Part shown: in pieces, positions 35,880 to 47,800 of the stretch
How the letters are laid out: every line of letters starts with the position of its first letter
How positions within the stretch are numbered: position 1 is the stretch's first letter
NCBI RefSeq assembly: GCF_900324485.2
Contig: NC_046650.1
Location: forward strand, 16,807,517-16,871,516
Reading direction: 5' to 3'
Source: Mastacembelus armatus
Lineage: Eukaryota; Chordata; Actinopteri; Synbranchiformes; Mastacembelidae
Length of the DNA: 64,000 bases
Program-made: the position numbers and the translations under genes
The notes under the pieces: model-generated
What the model saw: only the letters and a program-made list of their open reading frames with translations
Databases searched by the model: none
What the model was told of the DNA's origin: nothing

Positions 35880-38800
35880 GGTCCAAAGAGAAAATGGAAA
35901 AGAGGATCTTGTTCTGGCAACTGATCTTTTTGTGTTTCATTAAGAACAAAAACACTGGAGCTGATGTCAGACCATAATCACTTTTTGTAGAAGAAGATTT
36001 TCTAGCACCTGGCACATGTGATGTCAGGTCAATAGTTATTTTGCACCCTCGTCTATGTTTGTGCTGGGGTCTAAGGGTGTTTTGGGGACCTGGACAAGTT
36101 TTGACATGCCCTGACATTAGTGCCTTTTTCAGTTGCTTTTAAACATATTAGTGGCAACAGTCTGATAACACTGTAATCAGCACAAACTGGGCTACATTAT
36201 GTGAGTAGCATGTTCATACATGATGATTGTGTTTTTGAGAAAACAGCATTTATGCATGGTTAGTGAAAAGCTACATTATTTCCATATGAACAGTTCGCTC
36301 AGTGCGAGGCAGGATCACATTAGCTGTAATGAGGTGAGACAGGAGAAACTGCCGCTCCTTTCTTTAATACAGTTTACATAAAAAGACATAAAAATTCGAC
36401 TTGAATTGTTTCATTTCAAAGAAAACATTTCCAGCTTTCTAGCCATATGTTTCTTATTTTTATGAGACAAGTATTCGCTGTGTCTGTGAAGAGAGATGAC
36501 AGAGACAGAGAAGACAGAGAGCACCCTGTCTGCTTCCTTTATTTTACAAAAGCACAGTGATTTGTTGTTATTACGATGGTATACAACTAAAACTAGACCC
36601 TTTACAGATTTGAATGATATATTGCTTTTATCAGTACGATCAAAACTGACGGAGTAATTTAAGTTTGTTTCGGCATTATCAGAAGATGGCACAAAATGCA
36701 CCGATGCGTTCGTTGACCCCTGAGGGTTAAAGGTACAGTCTGTGAGATTTAGTGGCATCTAGTGGTGAGACTGCAGATTGCAACCATCTCTAAAATAAGC
36801 TACTTTATTCTAGGACATTAGTCTGATTGCAGGAAAGTGTTTTGAAGGATCTGTTTACAGAGTTAAAGACTGACTGTCTTACAGACTATAGAGTTTTTGG
36901 AATTTAGCGGGACAGGAGGTGAGGCAGTCTGGGCCAGGTGAGGAAGAAGAGCTACCTAAGCCACATGAGATGAGGAGGAGAGACTGGAAGCCCTCGAAAG
37001 GCACCGTTTTTTATTATTTTGATCTGTGCGATATAAACAAAACCAATACAGCAGTTTGAAGCCCTGCACTTTACATGTTGCTATGTTGCTAAATATAGCC
37101 AACATAGCTGTATGTGTTGTAGTTGTATTTGCATAAAAAAGACACTAAACGTACCAACATAGTCGCTCTGTAACACAATTAGAAGTATTTTGCTCTTCAC
37201 TCATTTATTCTCTACAGTCTTTACAGCTTCAGATGTCTGGAGCTGAGGTTCCTGCTGATGCTGTCAGCAACATTATGAGAATATAACCATTCAATTTTTA
37301 AAAATTCACTTCAATTTTGGGACATGCTTTCAGTTTGTAAGACAAAGCTGCAGCATCGGTCACCAGACTCTTTCTATGGCTATTGACTAGTTTCTTGTTA
37401 CCAGATGAACCAACAATTAATAAACTGGATTATAACTTAACCATTGTTCAATCATCATACAAAGTGATCGATCTGAATTTAAAAACAGATTTTTATATAA
37501 GTTTGTGTGACTATTGCCCAGGCTGCAGTCTCCACCCAGAACAAATAGATCCAAACCACCAACAGCCAAATCAAAGATGTACCATAAATCAAAATGAGTG
37601 AACCAAAGTTCATTAAATAAAAGTGTTAGACAGAATGAAGATTTCTTACAGAGCAGTGGGTAGAACGAGGTCAGATCCATGTTGTGTTGACGCTCTTTTG
37701 TCGTTTTGCTCCGTTTCAGTTCTTACATCAAATAAGGAGGAAACTGTTTTAACACCTTTAAATATAGAGATTAAAAAAAAAAAAAACCCTGATGAGATCA
37801 TCATTGTTCATGTGCCCTGAAAAAAACAAACAAATAAACAAAAATAAAGAAACGTTTTAGACCATGGTTAAAAAGAAAAAAAGAAACAATTTTAAAAATA
37901 TTTTATCCAGGGTTCACTGTATGCATTTAAAATCCTGCTGGTCCAGCATGTCAAAAGTCAAACGGGTTTTTAAGTCTTTGGACTATTTCTGTCAAACAGG
38001 ACATGAAGTCACCTAAATTAACCCGAACAGAAACCCTGACAGATCAACAATACTAACCTTCTCTTTCTTTTGCTGTGACTGTTTATATTTGAAGGGACCC
38101 ATATTCACTGTTTGCATGTTTACCCTTTCCACACTCATGGCCCTGGTGCAGGGACCAGCTCAGATGGTTAAAACTGTTAGTTCTGGGGATGTGGGGTCCA
38201 AGGCAAAACACTTGGAATCTCATTGTGCCTCATTCACACTGCATCACATTTAGTAGAGCTGCAGGTTCAGCAGCATTTTTTCTGCAGTTCTTCAGCTCTC
38301 TCATCCATGTGATTCCTGGAGCAATGGTAGGTTGAGCTGTGTGACTTCCAGAGCCTGCAGGAGAGTGTACATTCTGGCTGCAGCCGCCTCTTGTAGGCCC
38401 CCTTTGGCACATGAACTGCTTCCACACCCAGTTTTACCTGCTGCCACCTGTCCTCATACTGTGCCAGTGCACACACACTCTCATCCCAGTGCTGTTAGTG
38501 TCACGACGAGGCTGTGGAGGCAGCACCAGATCTTCACCGCCTCCTTAGGGAAAAGAAGAAGAAACACTCTGGTCCCTCAGGCTCAAGGTGAGTCAACTTA
38601 TTCAAAAACTGATCTGAACTGATGTTGACAGTTTTCTCAGGTGCTGATTGAGTTCAAAGCAGCAGAATCACCTGCTTAAACTACCCGTTTCCAGAGCAGT
38701 TCGGGCCTGAGCTTGTTTCTGAAGTGATCTCAAGTTAACATTTTCAGTTGAAGTTGGAGTCATTCTTAATACTGCACATCCGCTGGCCTGTTTGTGGGTT

Positions 38801-39975
38801 TCAAATAGCACAGCACCCTTTCTTTGTTCCCATTTCTAAGAAATAAAGACTCATCAAGTTTCAGTGCAAATAGATTCACCACAACTGACCCACACACAGA
38901 AAAGCCAATAGAAACACTGACAATAGAGGCAAAGCTGTGTGCGAGCTTCTCCTGTTTGCAGATTAAAGTTCATGTTGTAGAAGTTAAAATGGAAAAAACA
39001 CAACACATCACAATCTCGCACAGCGTCAAAACCAGCACAAACCACAGAAATAACACACATCTGAGCACACAGCTACTTCCTTTTTACACTCAGCAGCAGA
39101 ATTTAACACACTATTGTGCCATACTCACACTTTCATGACGTACTGGGACACTTACTAAACAACTAAACAACAATATTTAATATTTATTAAGTATTGTAGA
39201 CTATGACACACTGCTGCAGGTGAAGTCATCCACAGAAAGTACTTCAAACTGGTCCAATCTTAAACAAATACTGCAGTTAAGATCAGCACGCACATCGATG
39301 AACAGGATGTAACACAGACAATCACAGGGACCAGATTTTTGCACAATGAGTACTTTTACTTATAATAGACACTTTTTTATTTAAGTAGGATTTGAATTCA
39401 GGACTTCTACTTGTAGTAGAGTATTTTCACAGCGTGGTACTTCTACTTAAGTACTTCTTTCACCACTGACCAAAGAGCTGTACATAAGGAAATCTCTCTT
39501 TTTGATTTGTATCTGCTAGAACAATCAGGACAGTGTGGGCACATACTATCATTAATAGGGGACAGTCAAGGGTTTAATTCCCACTTCTCTTGTTTTTCCT
39601 ACCCCCCAGTTTCAGTTTTAATAAATTCACTGAATCACCAGTGAACTGTGTCCTCTAGGGATGCTCTGAACATGATGACACACTCCTCCGAGCCTTTTGA
39701 TTTATTATTGAAGCTCAAGCTTTATATACATATTTAGAACAGAAAAGAAACACAGTTTAACTTTTCAGACCTGAGCACCAAGCAACAGTAATGCAACAAA
39801 GAACAAAGCTTCTTTAAGGAAGACAGAAAAAGTCCAGTGTTGACAGTGGAAATAATAATTTGAATTTTTGTCAAACAGGAGGATTATTGTTATTGCTATA
39901 TGACCTCGTTTGTGAACTAACATTAGCATAGAAGAATAAGAACTAATCTAATCACAATTTATTATTTTCTAGATT
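35880..39975. other. Gene-poor interval
   Basis: I see no convincing coding exon in this 4-kb interval. The minus-strand signal-peptide exon of FcR-like gene 1 may be somewhere in it. A candidate repeat starts near 36725 (ttaaaggtacagtctgtgag, a start common to teleost MITEs), but I could not find a matching far end. Confidence 0.4.
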
Positions 39976-39984
39976 ATATTAATG

Positions 39985-40355
39985 TATCTATAGAGAGAGC
40001 AGGATGAGTGGTTAGCTCTGTTGCCTCGCAGCAAGAAGGTTCCTGGTTTGAAACCCATCAGGGTCCTTTCTGTGTGGAGTCTGCATGTTCTCCCTGTGCT
40101 TGCGTGGGTTTTCTCCAGGTACTCTGGTTTCCTCCCACAGTCCAAAAACATGTATGTCAGGTTGATTGGTGACTCTAAATTGCCCATAGGAGTGAGTGTG
40201 AGTGTGTGAGGTTGTTTGTCTCTATGTGGCCCTGTGATGGACTTGGGGACCTGTCCAGGGTGGACCCCTGCCTTTCACCCAAAGAGAGCTGGGATAGGCT
40301 CCAGCAGGTCCCTGAGACCCTGGTTAAGGACTAAGGGGGTCTAGATGATGGATGG
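39985..40355 (+). mobile_element. tRNA-derived SINE, complete, with 9-bp target duplication
   Basis: A tRNA-like head carries an A-box-like gtggttagctctgttg and a B-box-like ggtttgaaacc. It is followed by a conserved body (ctgcatgttctccctgtg, cctcccacagtccaaaaaca) and a gatggatgga tail. The target duplication atattaatg is at 39976-39984 and 40356-40364. Fragments of the same 3' end occur in every lectin subunit. Confidence 0.82.
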
Positions 40356-40364
40356 ATATTAATG

Positions 40365-41288
40365 CAGCTAGAAATAGATTAAAATGGTTATAATGATTAA
40401 ACCTGCTGCGATCAAATACGAAATACTGCAGTTAATTCAGTGCTGGTGTGAAAGTACAAAAATGCGGGATTTCTTGGCTACTTATTATTGGCTTGTCAGG
40501 TTATACAACTATTTCCATGATGACACAATTGCTGTCTCTTCTTTCTGCAACCGCCGGAGCTACAGCAGGAAGAGAGAGAAAAAGTGGTTAATTTCAAATG
40601 AAAATGATTTAGCATGTTTTGAGAAATATAATGTTTGCATGGAGGAAGTGAGCTGGAGTCTTCTTTCTTTTTTCATTATTTCATTCTGGTGAATCTGTAC
40701 CACCAAAACTCATGTTGCAACAGCTGCAGGCACTTCCTGTCCCAACTTTAATAACTGAAGTTTGGATAAATAATGCTAACTTGCTTTTGGCACTGAGGAA
40801 AATATGTGAACACCACCATCACTAGATACCACCCACTGCTCCGGGTGTGTGTTCACTTTGGGTGGGTTAAATGCAGAGCACAAGTATGGGTCAACATCCT
40901 TGGCCATAAAAGTCACTTTCACTTTACTTCAGAAAGAGTGACTCACTGACTCACTTTAACTTACTTAGAGATGAGTATGTGATGAATTGGTTTGACACAA
41001 ATTGAGCCAATCGGGTGTAAATATTTATATACAAGAGTAATTCTGTTTACCACGCTGTGTGTCACATAGTCCCTGAAATCATCAGTTATGCAGACGACAC
41101 CTGAATGTATTTAACTAACGTTATTTCTTCAAAAAGCAGTTAGAATTACCCAGGTGTGAAAAGATGATGGAGAATGTAAACAAGCCTCTTAGAGACCAAA
41201 CAGAAAGGAGCTTAGCTAACTGAAAGCCTCATATGATTCTCTAATATCAGCTGGTAGAAGCAAGATTGCCTCTTTGGACTGTTCCTAC
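40365..41288. other. Gene-poor interval upstream of the FcR-like 2 membrane exon
   Basis: No exon is assignable here. The cytoplasmic exon or exons of FcR-like gene 2, which lies on the minus strand, are expected in this direction but were not recognised. Confidence 0.35.
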
Positions 41289-43209
41289 CTCTCTTCCTGT
41301 CTCTGTATATGATGTACAGTAAGATGGTGGAAAGCAGGTAAGGAATTCCCACCATCAGGTGACGGATCAGTCTGAAGACAGAAACTGAGCATGAGGATGT
41401 GGGTAGGGATGAGGATGAAGGGGGAAGCGAAGCTGTAAAAATAAAAAGGCGGCAACAAAAAAGATTCAATGAATAAAAATTATTAGTTTATTATAGTTTC
41501 ATTGTTTATACTTCAACTCTTTGGAATAAAAATGTATTTGCCAAAATAGGTCAAAATAAGGAAGTCGACTGGATTTCACTAAATGTTATGAAGTTATTTA
41601 TATAGTATCAAACCATGTGTGGATAACTCAGGTTAAACAACCAAATATACAATAGGTTGTTACATAAGTCATGTAACCTCAGTATAAGCTAAAATAAATG
41701 TGCAATAAAGTAAAGAACAACTCAAAGGTATTCTGCTTTTATTTTAAATACAGTTATATATGCTTTTTATGTTTCTCACCATAAACTATCAAGTCTATTC
41801 TTGATGAATATATACTATATATTTATTATAAATATTCTTCTTTTAAAATAATTGTTGTGAAGACAAATCTTCACTTCCTTCATTCAGGCCTTGTTTGTTA
41901 TGGATTGGACTGTAAATTTGAAAAACGAAGAGTGTTTATCTCACCGTTAACAGCCAGCCAGCTGCTTTCAGATCCTGCTCCACCAGAGATGTTGCACTTG
42001 TAGAGTCCCTCATCAGCTTTGGAAATACTGTGAATGGTGATCTCTCCTGTGGAGCTGCTGCCGATGAGATACTCATCTTTATAGAAATTAAACACATGGT
42101 TGGAGTTCGTCTCAGCTCTGCAGCGCAGCATCACCGCAGATCCCTCCGACACAGGGAGCGCAGGACTTTCCAGGATCACAGACCGGTCTTTGGAAAAGAA
42201 ACACACCGACTTTGTTGATGATGATTATAACCGTATTCTGCGGTTCCAAAACTTGATTATTTGCCTTATTAAATGCAGCTTTAAAGGAACAGTTTGGGAT
42301 TTTTCAAGTTAGTGTGTCACAAAAAATGTTGAGGTATTTTATCTATGTGAGCATAGCTCTTAGGTCTTACACTTCTTATTCTCTACACTGACCTTTGGCA
42401 TGAACTTTTGCACAGAACTGAAGTTGTGGAGCTTGTCCCTCATTTGTTCTCCCAGTGGAAACAATCAGGGTCAGTGACTAAGACTAAGACCTTTTTTCAC
42501 GTACATAAAGATACGTCAGTATTGTTCTGACACCAACTTGAAAAATCCCCAACTATTTGTTTAAGTATTTAAATATCATCACGTGTTTCGTACCAGTGAT
42601 GGTGATGTTGACACTGTTGCTCTGTTTCCCATCTACAGATTCACACCAGTACACCCCACTGTCTGTCGGGTAGATGGTCCAGATGGTGCAGGTTGAGTCC
42701 GAGGAAGAAGAGCCCCAGCCGGAGGAGCAGGATCTGACCCCACCCGCCAATGTTTTCCTCTTCACCATCCAGTCGGTGGAGTTCAGCCGATTTTCACAGC
42801 GCAGGGAGATGGTGTCGTACCTGAAGAACTGAGACGTGTCGGGGCTGACCCGAAGACAGGCTGCAGGGAGGGGAGGAGGAAAGAAAAATGTTAAGTAGGA
42901 AGGAAGGAAGGAAAAATTTAGGAAAGAAAGAAGATAAAGAAGCAAAAGAAATTGTGAAAGCATGAAAATAAAGAAAAAAAAAACAGAACAATGAAAGAAG
43001 AAACATATAAAAAGTAGAGAAGGGGCCAACAGGATGATGAAGAGAGGACACAGTCAGAGAAAAGAATGGAAAAACTTAGATATCAGAATGAATCCAAAAG
43101 AAAGACCTAAAGCCACAGGCCGAGGGTCTGAGCAGCTTAAACCTCATTTCACAAATTGCAAAGTCAGTTGGTACTCACACAGCATCAGGCACAACGGTGT
43201 TAACTGCAT
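41289..43209 (-). CDS. Fc-receptor-like membrane protein 2 (two Ig domains, membrane Arg/His)
   Basis: Minus-strand exons: signal start 43179-43209 (MQLTPLCLML), D1 42594-42860 (89 codons; SQFFRYDTISLRC to VYWCES), D2 41945-42187 (81 codons; VMLRCRA to GLYKCNI) and membrane exon 41289-41432. All boundaries are phase 1. Before the hydrophobic run the membrane exon has FRLIRHLMVG; an Arg or His near the outer part of the span is the usual way FcR-type receptors pair with an ITAM adaptor. The tail exon after RDRKRG was not found. If the exon is instead read through, 26 more residues precede a stop. It is a paralog of FcR-like gene 1 in the same orientation. A short second signal exon may be missing from this model. 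Confidence 0.82.
42285..42560. mobile_element. TTAA-flanked MITE (piggyBac-like) in the FcR-like 2 D1-D2 intron
   Basis: Inverted ends: cagtttgggatttttcaagtt on the left pairs with the reverse complement of aacttgaaaaatccccaact on the right, with few mismatches. TTAA lies at both sides (42281-42284 and 42561-42564), as expected for piggyBac-type target sites. It is non-coding. Confidence 0.7.
42890..42960. repeat. Low-complexity GGAA/GAAA tract
   Basis: A purine-rich aaggaagg / gaaagaaa stretch lies in the intron upstream of the FcR-like 2 D1 exon. Confidence 0.7.
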
Positions 43210-44345
43210 CCTGTCCCACCGCCTACTGTCACACAGACAAACCTGATCACTGCATTTCCTCTGAAAAACTCCGCCCTCACTCTGTCTCTCCGTGAGCATC
43301 ATGGTAGTTGCTGGTATGATATTCAAAATATAATCTTCAAAGTCAAACCATAAAACCTCCCTCAGGTGATTGTTTTGGCCAGTCACTCAAACTGTAAATG
43401 CAACTGTCATCATATTACGGTGAAACTGAAAGCAGTAAAAATAAAACAATAAATATCTAACTATTTAAACACCAGTGAACTAATGAGTTGTGTCAAAGTG
43501 CTGCAGCTTGAGGAGAGCTGTGAAGCAGTAAAGTCACAGGTCAACAATGGCCTGAAAGAGACAAAATATTGCCCAGGTGATGGTTTTTGTGATTTTATCA
43601 TGAGAGACCCCAAATGTGAAGTGGTGCTGCTTTAAAAGGCAAAACATTTAGCAGGTGCATGATTTTCCATGGGTGTTTTTGTGTATCCAGCTGTCTCTTC
43701 AGCGTCTGCAGCTCCAGCAGATTCAACAAATTCACAGGGAAATTAAAAGTGCAATGTTTTGCCCTTTATCCGTTTCCTGACAAGTGTAAGAATGAAGTGG
43801 CCATAGAAATTAATCAAAGAGTTTAATTTCATCACAGACTGTAGTGGATATAAAAAAACAGCATAGAAATCAAACAGTTTAAACAGTTTTGAACTTATTT
43901 ACACAACCCCAGCCATCACAGCTTACAGTAACACTTTACAATATGTAATACATAATACAGCAGCTGTGTAAAAGTGCAAAAGGAGGACAGAAGGTATAGC
44001 TGTAGGTAACTCCATGAGTCCTGAGCATTTTCATATAAATCTATTCTGCTTAAAGCAACTGTAAAAAAAAACAAAACAAACCAAAAACCTTCATTCACAG
44101 GTTAGTCAGGTTTGATATAAGACAGAGCAGCTCATGCTCTCATCACAGCAACGGAAAACAAAATATTTTCCCTCGCATGTGTTTGTTTTCTTTCTTTAAT
44201 ACACGACATGCAACTAAAAAGGTCACTATCACTCCCATGGCTGTTAGTTACCTTATCCCAGCACCTAAACGTTTGAGGCCGTTTTCAGGTCATTATCTGA
44301 AAAGTTGATTAAATAACGTTGCAGCTCTCTGCTCTGCACCAGTTT
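43210..44345. other. Gene-poor interval between FcR-like 2 and the B7-like tail
   Basis: No exon was seen. The interval should contain the promoter of FcR-like 2 (minus strand, reading away to the left), but no TATA box was recognised. Confidence 0.4.

Positions 44346-44346
<1 letters not shown>

Positions 44347-44390
<44 letters not shown>
44347..44390. repeat. (AAT)n microsatellite
   Basis: About 14 uninterrupted taa/ataat repeats immediately left of the MITE at 44395. Confidence 0.9.
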
Positions 44391-44394
44391 TGGG

Positions 44395-44646
44395 GCTGTC
44401 AAGGTTTATGCATTAACACATGCGATTAATCTAAATATGTTAACGTGTTGATGTTTTTTAATGCAAATTAATCGTTTAATAAGGTTTGACCCTGACTTCT
44501 TGCCATCACCGCAGCATCTATCATTGTGTGCTAGCATCAGGCTACTTAATGCTACTTAATGTGCACATTAAACACATTTACAGGTAAATACTAGTATTTT
44601 AAATTACTATTTTTCAAATTTGCTAATTTTTTAATCGATTGACAGC
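44395..44646. mobile_element. Probable MITE with gctgtcaa...ttgacagc ends
   Basis: It begins gctgtcaa and ends ttgacagc, and the inner arms also pair (cgattaatc on the left, aatcgatt on the right). AT-rich, non-coding, about 250 bp, with AAT-type repeats on both sides. The family was not assigned. Confidence 0.5.
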
Positions 44647-44832
44647 ATTAATAATAATAATTATTATTAATAATAATGTGAGTTCTTGTTAGAACAACCA
44701 TGTTTTACCCTTGTCCCTGTATATAAAAAAGCATCAGTTCACCTAAAACCAATCATGTCTGCCCATTCACACCAATTGAGAAGTTTTTATTTGCCAGCAT
44801 TTGGGAAAATCCAGATGTGAGACTCTCTTTTC

Positions 44833-47800
44833 TCATGACTGGGGTAGCTCTTCACATACGTCTACCAGGACGGTGTAGTGGTTAGAGTTTGATGATGATA
44901 ATCCCGAGAAGGATCTGCGCTGAATCTTGCCAACTACTGGCTCAGGATCAGCATAACACACACTCTTAGAACGACCAACACTGCCTAGTTTCTTCTTTGA
45001 AGCGTTGGAGCTGGAGGACAACGCAGGAAAAATATTTGGGATGCTGTTTGTGCGACAGGTTATTTGGATGCGATGGCCTGGTACTGGAGCGCTGCTTTGC
45101 CTTGGTAGTCCAGGTTTTAGATCATTGTTCTGGGCTGATTTGGCAGGTTTTGGAGCATTGTTGTTGGTTGAGCTGGCTAGATTTGAGCAGTGGGCAATGA
45201 CGTGGATGCTGGTCTCTTGTTTCTTGACTGACAGTGGAATGACGGGTTCTGGGACAGAGAGTGAGTGCTGGGAAGGATCACAGACAGTTGCTGGCTGGTT
45301 GTGCTGGACAGGATTTAGCTGAGATCTTAAGTCGTTCTGTAGTTTCTGGATGGTCCTTTCTCTCTTATGAAGGTTTGACTTGAGGATGTGCACCTGTATT
45401 TGCAGCTCCTCAATGGTGCCGTTTGTCATGTTAGGGTGTGACTTATTGAGCAGCACCTCTTCACAGGGAACACACGCTGCACTTTCCCTAGACACCAGCC
45501 TGAACTTTGGCTTCCGTCTGTCAACTGTAGGAATAAAGAAGAAGATGTGCCTTTAGGAACACACACTTTTCAGTGTTCAAGTTCTTATAGAATCAGCATA
45601 GAGTAGTCAATCCAGTAAATTTGTGCAGAATTATCCTTTAAAAGACACATTTCAACACTGATCATTTGCAGCTGTTTATTTCACTGAAGCAGCTTTCTGA
45701 GGCCTGAGTGAGTTGATGCTGATGTCGCAAGTGAGTCTAAAGTCTCAGCATATCTCAAATCATTATTTTATACATTACAGTGACTCTGTGTTGAGGCCTG
45801 GGTGAACAGTTAAACAGTTAATTCTTCTGGTTTGAGGCGATCAGGAATTAAAGGTGTCATGTTTAGAAACCCAGTCCGGCTCTTTGTGGTCTGCGGTCCT
45901 TAAAGTTACTGCACTCATCTGCTCAGTGTGGCGGTAAAACCAGTCATGCCAGTTTTAGAATGAGCTGTGAGTTTCCATCACTAATATAATACTGTGTCAG
46001 TGGTTGACTTACCATGTTTCTTTAATAAAAATCCAAGAAGTCCACACACGAAAACTAAACTGACCGCTGAGCCCACGGCGATTCCAATGACGAGACAGCG
46101 GAGCTTCAAGTAGTCAGCTGAAATAACAATACACAGTTTAGACAAAGAAAGGCATTATGTGATATTTCATAACTACAAAATATCTAAATCACAGTGACAA
46201 CGTGACTTATGTGCTTTCAGATTTAAAGCTCCAGTGTACCTGGTATGAAAATCTCTTTGTCTCTGGTCTCTTTGAATTCTGGCTGTTGAACTCTGCAAGT
46301 GACTCTGCGATGAAAAGGCCATTAATAAAACTTTAGGTTTATTTAGAAATCGAACATTTATTTTTTTAAATTGAGTTCTGCTGATATTATAAACTTTTAA
46401 TTTATATTCATTTTGGATGTGTAATCCAGTCCACATCTATGATTCATGCTCATCAGGACTACACTTCCTGTAGTCTTGATTTAAGTAATGATCTGAATGC
46501 GAACCTTTTGCTGGCGTTTTGGAGAGTCACTCTTTGTCTTAGGGTGCAGTTTTCCCAATTTGTGTCTTCAGCAGGGATGCGGTTTCCCTGATCATCCGTA
46601 AATATGATCTGGCACTTCTTCCGCAAGCAGTTCACCTCACATTGCACAGTCACTATTCCACCCTCAGCGGACACCACCGACAGTGTGGGCTCAGAAGGTG
46701 CTTCTGTAAAACAAGAATTATCCAGAGTGACCTTTGAATGTTCAACAGAGCACTTCAGTTCTACCAGTTTATCATTAATGTGGTCAACAGGGCAATAGGC
46801 CAGAGAGACTTCATGGGAACAACAAAGCTGCAGCACCACGCCTGAACAAGGTGTAAACCTAATAATTAAAATGTGTATAGCACTGTGATGTCACATGTGG
46901 CTCTTGGCTCTATTTTTACCATTCCAAGTTAATGACAGTGCAATTTATGTCAACATACGCAAGTGTTACTAGGTAATCAGATCCCTTCACACCCAGTTCA
47001 TTTCATACCTGTGACCCAAACATAATTAATGCACAGCCGCTACTGTTTCATTATTAAATTATTTTTGAATTGACAGATTGTTTAATCTTAAAAACCCTTC
47101 ACAGCGTGACATCTTCAAATCATTTGTTGAGTGTTTGAAGCAGTTTTAGACTCAACCTGGGAGGTTTTATGTGACTTTGAATGCACATGGCTGGACATAC
47201 CCACAATTAGCTCCACAAACGTGAATTCCTTGTGGGTGTTCTTCCAGAGCCGCATGCACCGGTACCTCCCTGCATCGGACAGCTTCACATCGGAGATCCT
47301 TAAGGAGACGTCTCCTTCCTGCAATGTGTTTGTTGTGAGGCTCGTCCTGTACTTGAAGGCCGGGTCCTTCATCTCATGAGTCTCACAGCCATCCCGATAC
47401 AGAAAGACGACCTTCTGCTCCAGATCTATCTTGGACCACTCCACTGTGGGTAAGTCACCTCTGGCATTGGTGTGGAAAGTACAGGGCAGAATCACATCCC
47501 CACCTGCAAAGGCCAGGACCGTCTCTGGTGGATCACGCTCTGAGGAGTCACCTGATGGGGGACACCAAAACATGAAGCCTCATTGATTCTCCATAGCAGA
47601 CAGTGTCATACAATGTTTCTGCTCAACACAGCACCACATCTACAGTGCCCAAAAGGAACTGCAAGTTCAACACTCCACAATAAAAAAAAAACTCATTGAC
47701 ATAACATTGGATAATTTACTGATACTCTTGTTTTAAATGGACTTTTAATTAAGGATGTGTAATGAACTGCCACCTCCCAGTGATAATGACGGAAAGACCA

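Noticed and set aside
38230-38622. Overlapping frames on both strands near 38.3-38.6 kb as an exon cluster
   Set aside because: No splice-phase pattern, domain or similarity to neighbouring genes. The only good splice site is a lone plus-strand donor near 38588.
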